6,014 nucleotides of DNA from Acidimicrobiia bacterium (GTDB lineage Bacteria; Actinomycetota; Acidimicrobiia; IMCC26256; BP-133). Each line of letters starts with the position of its first letter. Position 1 is the stretch's first letter. The notes beneath the pieces were generated by a model. The model saw only the letters and a program-made list of their open reading frames with translations, made no database searches and was not told the DNA's origin. Shown here piece after piece: positions 1 through 4,629 of the stretch. The DNA lies in the NCBI GenBank assembly GCA_025934385.1, contig JAICYE010000150.1, positions 1 to 6,014 on the forward strand, written 5' to 3'. A program made the translations under genes and the position numbers.

Positions 1-197
1 AGGAAGCAGTCGTTGGCGGTGGCCTCGACGCCCCAGAGGTCGAAGCCCCGGCCGGCCAGCGTCTCGAGGTTGGCCGGCGTGCCCATGGCCGCCGCCGCCC
101 ACTCCACCCCGTCCTGTTCCATCATCGCCCGGCTGGCCGCCATCTGGACGACGGAGTCGACGTAGCGGTCCTCGAGGACGAGGATCCGCTGGGCCAT
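1..197 (-). CDS. FdrA-family protein, N-terminal 65 codons (gene runs off the left edge)
   Basis: The reading frame begins with ATG at 197 on the minus strand, and its first base is the last base of the carbamate kinase TGA (TGATG overlap), so the two are translationally coupled. The visible N-terminus contains RYVDSVVQMAASRAMM (residues 11-26), MGTPANLETL (39-48) and ATANDCF (59-65). This pattern (xDSVxxM, then V/AMGTPANxExL, then ATxND) is the N-terminus of FdrA proteins, which resemble succinyl-CoA synthetases. FdrA (AllF in E. coli) is a subunit of the oxamate carbamoyltransferase of allantoin fermentation, together with DUF1116 and DUF2877 proteins; YahF is a paralogue. Its order behind carbamate kinase supports this role. 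Only the N-terminus is present, so CoA-ligase motifs cannot be checked, and FdrA versus YahF type cannot be decided. Confidence 0.85.
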   Translation of the reverse strand, partial: MAQRILVLEDRYVDSVVQMAASRAMMEQDGVEWAAAAMGTPANLETLAGRGFDLWGVEATANDCF

Positions 198-1165
198 CAG
201 CGGAACTCCCGCACGCGCACGATCCTGGTGCCGGGCCGGCCCTCGAGCTCCGACACCGTCCCCTCCAGCGAGGCGTAGACCAGCGCCGGGGTGGTGATCA
301 CGGACACGTCGCTGCCGTGGCGCAGGAAGCGGACGCCGGCCCGCACCTTGGGGCCCATGCTGCCCTCGGGGAACTGGCCCTCGGCGAGATGGGCCTCGGC
401 CTCCTCGACCGACATCTCCAGCATGGCCCGCTGCTGCGGCGTGCCGTAGTCGAGCAGCACGGCCTCGACGCTCGTCACCAGGACCAGGGCCTCGGCGCCG
501 AGGGCGGTGGCCAGCCGCTCGGCGGCGTAGTCCTTGTCGATCACGGCGTCGACGCCGCGGTACCCGCCGGGCGCGGCCACCACCGGGATGCCGCCGCCGC
601 CGGCGGCGATCACGACCACGCCGGCGTCGAGCAGCGTGCGGATCGGACCCGCCTCCAGGATGCGGACGGGCTCCGGCGAGGGCACGACCCGCCGCCAGCC
701 GCGGCCGGCGTCCTCCTTCACGGCCCAGCCCCGCTCGGCGGCGAACGTCTGGGCCTCCCCGGCGGTGAAGAAGGGACCGATCGGCTTGGTGGGATCGGCG
801 AAGGCGGGGTCGGCCGGGTCGACCTCGGAGTGGGTCACGAGCGGGACGATCTCCGGCGCCCGGGGCCCGAGCACCTTCCGTAGCGCGAGGGCGAAGAGGC
901 TGCCGAGCTGGCCCTGGGTCATGGCCCCGAGCGAGAACAGCGGCTGCTCCGGCACGGTGTCGGAGCCCTCCTCCTGCTGGATGGCGAGGTTGCCGACCTG
1001 GGGGCCGTTGCCGTGGACGAGGACGACCTCCCACCCGGCCAGCATCAGCGCGGAGACCGAACGGGCCATGGCTTCGGCGTTGGCCGCCAGCTGCTCGTGG
1101 GCTCCCGCCTGGCCGTGGGGGGTGAGCGCATTGCCGCCCAGCGCCAGCACTACGATCCGGCCCAT
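197..1165 (-). CDS. Carbamate kinase (catabolic, ArcC/YbcF type)
   Basis: This 322-residue cytoplasmic protein has the usual length for carbamate kinase, which converts carbamoyl phosphate and ADP to ATP and carbamate. All family landmarks are visible in order: LGGNAL (9-14), HGNGPQVG (51-58), LGAMTQGQLG (79-88), DPTKPIGPFF (124-133), GWRRVVPSPEP (156-166), the AAGGGGIPV glycine loop (187-195), VDAVIDKD (205-212) and FPEGSMGPKV (265-274). The kinase looks intact and active. The ATG at 1165 is preceded on its strand by GGGAGAAGG, a good ribosome site. It overlaps the downstream fdrA-like start by one base. The FdrA and DUF1116 neighbours point to carbamoyl phosphate from a ureido or oxalurate-type phosphorolysis rather than from arginine deiminase; no arcA or arcB is in view. 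I leave the symbol blank because arcC, allK (ybcF) and yahI types cannot be separated here. Confidence 0.95.
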   Translation of the reverse strand: MGRIVVLALGGNALTPHGQAGAHEQLAANAEAMARSVSALMLAGWEVVLVHGNGPQVGNLAIQQEEGSDTVPEQPLFSLGAMTQGQLGSLFALALRKVLGPRAPEIVPLVTHSEVDPADPAFADPTKPIGPFFTAGEAQTFAAERGWAVKEDAGRGWRRVVPSPEPVRILEAGPIRTLLDAGVVVIAAGGGGIPVVAAPGGYRGVDAVIDKDYAAERLATALGAEALVLVTSVEAVLLDYGTPQQRAMLEMSVEEAEAHLAEGQFPEGSMGPKVRAGVRFLRHGSDVSVITTPALVYASLEGTVSELEGRPGTRIVRVREFR

Positions 1166-1205
1166 TCCTTCTCCCGCTGGCGTGTACGATCAGAAACCCG
1201 CCGTT

Positions 1206-1215
1206 CACCATAGTG
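1206..1215. promoter_or_regulatory. CACCATAGTG near-palindrome, copy 1 (candidate operator)
   Basis: CACCATAGTG is identical to its own reverse complement at eight of ten positions (CAC-yATr-GTG). It sits in the 63-bp divergent spacer, between the minus-strand carbamate kinase and the plus-strand hypothetical gene, and contains the minus-strand -10 TATGGT. The same ten bases recur at 4596-4605 in the other divergent spacer. A protein bound here could control both directions. The alternative is that the repeat only reflects shared -10 sequence. Confidence 0.5.
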
Positions 1216-1235
1216 GAGGAGCCCGGCAGTGACAA
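1207..1235 (-). promoter_or_regulatory. Sigma-70-type promoter for the carbamate kinase-fdrA operon
   Basis: Read on the minus strand, TTGTCA (1235 to 1230) and TATGGT (1212 to 1207) are separated by exactly 17 bases. The -35 matches TTGACA at five of six positions and the -10 matches TATAAT at four of six, including the key A and final T. Transcription would start near 1200, giving a leader of about 35 bases with the GGGAGAAGG ribosome site. The -35 overlaps the GTG start codon of the divergent gene, so the two transcription units are physically tied. Predicted from sequence only. Confidence 0.6.
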
Positions 1236-1873
1236 TCCCCGGCGGCGTCCCGCCGCAGCTGCTCTCGGACTGGAAAGCGGCCGAGGAGCGGCTCTACCCG
1301 GTGGTCATGGTGCGGCCCGACCTCTACGAGCGCTCGGTCCGCATGGTCCGGGTCGTGGCCGACGAGCTGGCCGGCTGTCTCGACCTGCCCGCCCTGGTGC
1401 AGGCCTGGGGCACGGCGGCGGAGATCGTGTACCGGGCGGCGGGCGAGGCCGGCCTCGACCTCGAGGGGCTCGACCCCGGACTGGTGGCCGGCGCGGCCTT
1501 CTCGCTGCGGTACCGGGAGATGGCCGGCCCCGCCGCCCGGGCCGAGCGTCTGGGCCGGATCTGGGCCGCCGCCGAGGCCGACGAGGCGTGGGTACGGGTT
1601 GAGGAGATCGGCTCGAAGGAGATGGCCGGCCTCGTACCGTGGACCTGGACCGAGATGCACCTGCCGTCGGGGGCGGGCCTGCGCCAGACGCTGGAGGCCG
1701 ACCCGACGACCGGCGCGCCCCGCTACAGCCTGGAGGTCGTGCCCCTCGACCCGGCCACCGGCGACCGGCTCCCGACGCCGCCCGACGTCGTCGCCGTGGA
1801 GGAGTCGTTCGACGACCCGGCCGAGTGGATGGCGGCGGTCGAGCGCAAGCGGGCCCGGATCGAAGGGAAGTGA
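1229..1873 (+). CDS. Hypothetical protein of 214 residues, no family recognised
   Basis: The gene starts at GTG 1229 behind a strong ribosome site, GGAGGAG (1215-1221), seven bases away, and codon use is typical of its neighbours, so it is a real gene. I do not recognise the family. The N-terminal half (about 1-120) looks mostly helical, with conserved-looking stretches such as RPDLYERSVRMVRVVADEL (29-47), LVQAWGTAAEIVYRAAGEAG (56-75) and FSLRYREMAG (91-100). The C-terminal half (about 120-195) looks strand-rich, with a VPWTWTEMHLPSG patch (136-148), and ends in a charged helix (about 195-214). There is one cysteine (50), no signal peptide and no membrane segment, so it is probably a soluble cytoplasmic protein. 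Its position between carbamate kinase and the radical SAM gene suggests a role in the same pathway, but nothing in the sequence names a reaction. The 116-bp gap to the next gene has its own promoter-like sequence. Confidence 0.85.
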   Translation: MTIPGGVPPQLLSDWKAAEERLYPVVMVRPDLYERSVRMVRVVADELAGCLDLPALVQAWGTAAEIVYRAAGEAGLDLEGLDPGLVAGAAFSLRYREMAGPAARAERLGRIWAAAEADEAWVRVEEIGSKEMAGLVPWTWTEMHLPSGAGLRQTLEADPTTGAPRYSLEVVPLDPATGDRLPTPPDVVAVEESFDDPAEWMAAVERKRARIEGK

Positions 1874-1912
1874 GGAGGGCCGACGTCCACCTTGCGCTGA
1901 TCTTTCTTATGG

Positions 1913-1942
1913 TTGACGGACGTGTCGGAAAGTAGGTAGCGT
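1913..1942 (+). promoter_or_regulatory. Candidate promoter of the radical SAM gene
   Basis: TTGACG (1913-1918) is five of six to the -35 consensus. TAGCGT (1937-1942) fits the actinobacterial TAnnnT -10, with an 18-base spacer. Transcription would start near 1949-1951, leaving a leader of about 40 bases to the TTG start at 1990. The local drop in GC around 1900-1940 supports a promoter here. TATGGT (1908-1913), the core of the CACCATAGTG motif read in reverse, abuts the -35. Predicted from sequence only. Confidence 0.5.
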
Positions 1943-1947
1943 CCGTC
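1915..1947. repeat. Perfect 8-bp inverted repeat spanning the promoter
   Basis: GACGGACG (1915-1922) and CGTCCGTC (1940-1947) are exact reverse complements, 17 bases apart. The left arm overlaps the predicted -35 and the right arm overlaps the predicted -10. That placement suits a repressor operator or looped dimer site better than a terminator, because the run after it is CT-rich (TCTTCTCCCTCC) rather than a T tract. It could still be a weak terminator of the upstream gene. Confidence 0.45.
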
Positions 1948-1989
1948 TCTTCTCCCTCCGTTCACCCCCGGGTCGTGGGAGGTTCCTGG

Positions 1990-3108
1990 TTGGACGTCGC
2001 CGCCCTCATCACCGATCTGCAGAGTCGGGGCCTACGGGTCGAGGCGTCGGTCGAGCGGCGCTGCGGCGGCGCCGGCCCGTCCGACTCCGGGCTGCTGTGG
2101 ATCGAGGGCATCGCCGCCACCGTCCCCACCGGGACGGCGTGGGCCGACGCCTCGCCCTACGTCCTGCGGGAGGAGGACCAGGGCCACGGCATCTACCGCG
2201 ACGGCCAGCGGCTGGCCGGGGCGACGGCCGGGCCCCGGCCCCGGTTCTACGACCTGGCGACCGCCGACGGCGTGCCCTACTGGAAGATCGCGCTCCTCCA
2301 CCTCGACTCGCTGGCCTCGACGGTGCTCCAGACCTGCGCCTACTGGGGCAACGCCGACCAGTGCGCCTTCTGCGGCATCGGCCTGTCGCTGGCGGCGGGA
2401 CGCACGGTGGCCAAGAAGCGGCCGCAGGACCTGGCCGAGGTGGCGGTGGCGGCCCGCGACCTCGACGGCGCCGTCGACGCCACCCTGACCACCGGCAGCA
2501 CCACGGCCCCCGACAGGGGTGCCCTCTACGTGGCCCGTTGCGGGGCGGCGGTCAAGGAGGCGGCCGGGCTGCCGGTGGAGGTGCAGTTCGAGCCGCCCGA
2601 GGACCTCGACGTGATCGACCGGGTGGCCGACCTCGGGATCGACTCGGTCGGGATCCACGTGGAGACCTTCGATCCGGCGGTGCTGGCCCGGATCGCCCCG
2701 GCCAAGGCCCGGACGGGCGTCGAGGGCTACTTCGCCGCCTGGGAACGGGCGGTGGCCCGCTTCGGCGAGGGCCAGGTCTCGACCTACGTGATCCTGGGGA
2801 TGGGCGAGGATCCCGACGTCACGGTGGAGGGCTGCCGGCGGGCGATCGAGATCGGCGTGTACCCGTTCGTGGTGCCACTGCGGCCGATCGCCGGCAGCCT
2901 GCTGGAGGACAGGCTCCCGCCCTCGGCGGAGTACGCCGAGAGCGTCTACCGCCGGGTGCTGCCCTACCTGCGGGCCCGGGGCATCGGCGCCTCGACCGCC
3001 TCGGCCGGCTGTGCCCGGTGCCAGGCCTGCTCGGCGCTGGGGGCACTGGAGCGGGAAAGCGCGCCCCCGCGCCGGCTGATTCCGGTGTCGGTGGAGGCCG
3101 CCGGCTGA
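1990..3108 (+). CDS. Radical SAM protein, MSMEG_0568 (NitD) family of the Nit1C nitrilase cluster
   Basis: I chose TTG 1990 because GGGAGG (1977-1982) lies seven bases upstream; GTG 1975 in the same frame would add five residues and place that ribosome site inside the gene. The product is 372 residues. C116-x8-C125-x2-C128, inside TCAYWGNADQCAFCGIG, is the likely site of the 4Fe-4S cluster that cleaves S-adenosylmethionine. The spacing is wider than the classic Cx3Cx2C but matches what I recall of this family. Further family-like stretches are GGAGPSDSG near the N-terminus, RFYDLATADGVPYWKIALLH, TLTTGSTTAPDRG, VQFEPPEDLD and GIHVETFDPAVLARIAPAKA. A second group, C341-x2-C344-x2-C347, sits near the C-terminus and could hold an auxiliary cluster. 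The reaction is not established; the family occurs beside a nitrilase and is tied to nitrile or cyanide assimilation. It overlaps the next gene as TGATG, implying coupled translation. Confidence 0.9.
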   Translation: MDVAALITDLQSRGLRVEASVERRCGGAGPSDSGLLWIEGIAATVPTGTAWADASPYVLREEDQGHGIYRDGQRLAGATAGPRPRFYDLATADGVPYWKIALLHLDSLASTVLQTCAYWGNADQCAFCGIGLSLAAGRTVAKKRPQDLAEVAVAARDLDGAVDATLTTGSTTAPDRGALYVARCGAAVKEAAGLPVEVQFEPPEDLDVIDRVADLGIDSVGIHVETFDPAVLARIAPAKARTGVEGYFAAWERAVARFGEGQVSTYVILGMGEDPDVTVEGCRRAIEIGVYPFVVPLRPIAGSLLEDRLPPSAEYAESVYRRVLPYLRARGIGASTASAGCARCQACSALGALERESAPPRRLIPVSVEAAG

Positions 3109-3671
3109 TGCCCCGGCCGCCGATCCTGTGCCGGCCGGTGGCCGGGTCCGACGAGGAGGCGGTCCACCATCGGATCCGGCACGAGGTCTTCGTGCTCGAG
3201 CAGGCGGTGTTCGCCGGGTCGGACCGCGACGCCCACGACGCCTCGGCGTCGACGACCAAGGTGCTGGCCTGGGCGGCCTCCCCCGCGGGAAATTGGGAAC
3301 CCGGCGGCGCCGTCCGTCTCTACCCCGTCGGGCCGGGGACGTGGCAGGGCGACCGGCTGGCGGTGCTGCCGCCGTTTCGGGCCTGGAACCTGGGCGGGCC
3401 GCTGGTGCGCTTCGCCGTCGACACCGCCGCCTCGCTCGGCGGCGCGGAGATGGTGGCCCATGTGCAGGCGGCCAACGTGCGGTTCTTCGAGCGGCTGGGG
3501 TGGCGGCGGCGGGGGGAGCCGGAGCTCTACGTCGGACTGCCCCACCAGCTGATGGCCATCGACCTGACCGCCATCGACCTGACTGGCGCCCGCCGGTCGG
3601 AGCCGCCCACTTCACGATTGAGCCCAGCCGCGGTCACGGCGGCGGCAGGCCGGTCACCGGATCGCGCCTGA
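3108..3671 (+). CDS. GNAT N-acetyltransferase, MSMEG_0567 N-terminal (NitE) family
   Basis: The ATG at 3108 uses the A of the upstream TGA, with GGAGG at 3093-3097, so it is translationally coupled to the radical SAM gene. The 187-residue protein has a GNAT layout: HRIRHEVFVLEQAVF near the N-terminus, GGAVRLYPVG strands, the acetyl-CoA loop region with RLAVLPPFRAWNLGGPLV, then AANVRFFERLGWRRRGEPEL and the closing PHQLMAIDL strand. The loop normally reads R/QxxGxG/A; here it is R91-A-W-N94-L-G96-G97, with Asn in place of the first Gly. A 15-base tandem duplication makes AIDLT twice at the end of the domain, and about 30 low-complexity residues follow. That tail overlaps the opposing AIR-synthase gene by 38 bp. 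In some actinobacteria (MSMEG_0567) this domain is fused to the AIR-synthase domain; here they are separate. Acceptor substrate unknown. Confidence 0.85.
   Translation: MPRPPILCRPVAGSDEEAVHHRIRHEVFVLEQAVFAGSDRDAHDASASTTKVLAWAASPAGNWEPGGAVRLYPVGPGTWQGDRLAVLPPFRAWNLGGPLVRFAVDTAASLGGAEMVAHVQAANVRFFERLGWRRRGEPELYVGLPHQLMAIDLTAIDLTGARRSEPPTSRLSPAAVTAAAGRSPDRA
3555..3584 (+). repeat. 15-bp tandem duplication in the acetyltransferase gene
   Basis: GCCATCGACCTGACC (3555-3569) is followed at once by GCCATCGACCTGACT (3570-3584), identical at 14 of 15 bases. It is in frame and encodes AIDLT twice. It marks the junction between the GNAT domain and its low-complexity tail and is probably a slippage duplication. 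Confidence 0.85.
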
Positions 3672-4587
3672 GATCGAGCACGGTGGCGGCGGCGCCGCCG
3701 GCCGCGATCCGCAGCAGCCCGGAGTCGTCGAGCGTGCCGATGACCTCGGCCACCAGGCCGCGCCGGTGGAACGGCGCGGCGCAGTCCGCCTCCCGGCCTG
3801 GCGGGGCGCAGAGCAGGAACGCCAGGCAGGGAAAGCAGGCGAGCCAGTCCGTGAGTTCGACGCCGACCGGCCGCGGCAGGACGTCGAGGTCGACGGTCAC
3901 GCCGAGCCGGCCCGGCTCCAGCAGCATCCCGAGCGACCCGAGGATCCCGGCCATGCTCACGTCCTTGGCCGCCACCGCCGAGCCGGCGGCGGCCAGGGCG
4001 GCGGGGACCCGGACGTCGCCGGCCAACTCGGCGCCCCGGGCGTCAAAGGAGCCGAAGAACGGGAAGTCGTCGCGCATCACGCCTTCGACGCAACCGGCGA
4101 GGAGGAGGCTCTGTCCGGGGGCGGCGTGACGGACGGAGAGGACCCGGCCCGGCGCCGCCCGTCCGACTCCGAAGGCGGACAACGCCGGGGGGCCGTCGTA
4201 GATCGTGAGGTGGCCGCCGACGACGGGCACGTCGTACAGGCCCGAGGCGTGGTGCAGGCCCTCCAGGACCCGGCGGGCCAGCGGTTCGGGGGCGACGATG
4301 GTGTCGACGAGGGCGAGCGGTTCGGCGCCCATGGCCGCCAGGTCGTTGACGTTGGCCAGCATGGCGGCGACGCCGGCGGCGAACGGGTCGGCGGCCACGA
4401 AGGCCGGCAACATGGCTTCGCCCCCGACGACCACGGTCTCCGTGCCGGCCGGGACGACGGCGCCGTCGTCGCCGGGGCCGACCGCCCAGTCGGTGGCCCC
4501 GAGGACGTCGGCCACCAGCGAGATCGGGCGCTTGGCCCGCAGACCGGGATGGGCCCGGGCGGCGGCGGCGATCTCGTCGACCGTCAT
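3634..4587 (-). CDS. AIR-synthase-related (PurM-like) protein, sll0787/MSMEG_0567 C-terminal (NitF) family
   Basis: The product is 317 residues from the ATG at 4587 on the minus strand. The frame stays open much further upstream (to 5970), but that part is antisense to the DUF1116 gene; MTVDEIAAAARAHPGLRAK is a natural family-like N-terminus. Visible PurM-fold landmarks are GPGDDGAVV (37-45), the ANVNDLAAMGAEPLALVD helix and strand (78-95), GGHLTIYDGPPALSAFGVG (124-142) and the C-terminal domain AAKDVSMAGILGSLGMLLE (206-224). PurM-like enzymes bind ATP and activate an oxygen or acyl group as a phosphate; the substrate of this Nit1C-linked subfamily is unknown. There is no Shine-Dalgarno sequence, and TATGGT (4602 to 4597) ends nine bases before the ATG, so the message is probably leaderless or nearly so. 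It converges on the acetyltransferase gene with a 38-bp overlap and diverges from DUF1116 across 42 bp. Confidence 0.88.
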   Translation of the reverse strand: MTVDEIAAAARAHPGLRAKRPISLVADVLGATDWAVGPGDDGAVVPAGTETVVVGGEAMLPAFVAADPFAAGVAAMLANVNDLAAMGAEPLALVDTIVAPEPLARRVLEGLHHASGLYDVPVVGGHLTIYDGPPALSAFGVGRAAPGRVLSVRHAAPGQSLLLAGCVEGVMRDDFPFFGSFDARGAELAGDVRVPAALAAAGSAVAAKDVSMAGILGSLGMLLEPGRLGVTVDLDVLPRPVGVELTDWLACFPCLAFLLCAPPGREADCAAPFHRRGLVAEVIGTLDDSGLLRIAAGGAAATVLDLRRDPVTGLPPP

Positions 4588-4592
4588 CGTTC

Positions 4593-4622
4593 TTGCACCA
4601 TAGTGAATGGTCCTTCTACCAT
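4593..4622 (+). promoter_or_regulatory. Candidate promoter of the DUF1116 gene, probably leaderless
   Basis: TTGCAC (4593-4598) and TACCAT (4617-4622, fitting TAnnnT) lie 18 bases apart. A start seven or eight bases after the -10 falls on the GTG at 4630, so the transcript would begin with the start codon. No ribosome site precedes that GTG, which agrees with a leaderless message, common in actinobacteria. The -35 match is weak. Confidence 0.4.
4596..4605. promoter_or_regulatory. CACCATAGTG near-palindrome, copy 2 (candidate operator)
   Basis: This is an exact copy of the ten bases at 1206-1215, again inside a divergent spacer. Read on the minus strand it contains TATGGT, a possible -10 for the AIR-synthase gene nine bases further on; I see no good -35 behind it. 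Around it the sequence alternates ACCAT (4597-4601), ATGGT (4607-4611) and ACCAT (4618-4622), three half-sites in alternating orientation, which fits a protein-binding region controlling both genes. Confidence 0.5.
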
Positions 4623-4629
4623 CGGACAG

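Noticed and set aside
1185..1190. TACGAT as the -10 of the hypothetical gene on the plus strand
   Set aside because: It fits TAnnnT at a sensible distance from GTG 1229, but no -35 or extended -10 supports it, so I did not list it as a feature.
1975..1989. GTG 1975 as the radical SAM start
   Set aside because: The GGGAGG ribosome site at 1977-1982 would then be inside the gene, while TTG 1990 sits seven bases after it; GTG 1975 remains possible and adds only five residues.
2097..3107. Upstream in-frame extension of the GNAT gene inside the radical SAM gene
   Set aside because: The translation is Gly/Arg-rich shadow sequence; the real start is the ATG at 3108, with TGATG coupling and a GNAT-like N-terminus.
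2032..3615. Long minus-strand open frame of 527 codons
   Set aside because: It lies antisense to the radical SAM and GNAT genes, and its translation is Arg/Pro/Ala-rich with no recognisable motif; it is a by-product of GC-rich third positions.
3650..3660. CCGGTCACCGG, a perfect short palindrome near the converging gene ends, as a terminator
   Set aside because: The stem is only five pairs with a one-base loop and there is no T tract on either strand; it is coding in both genes.
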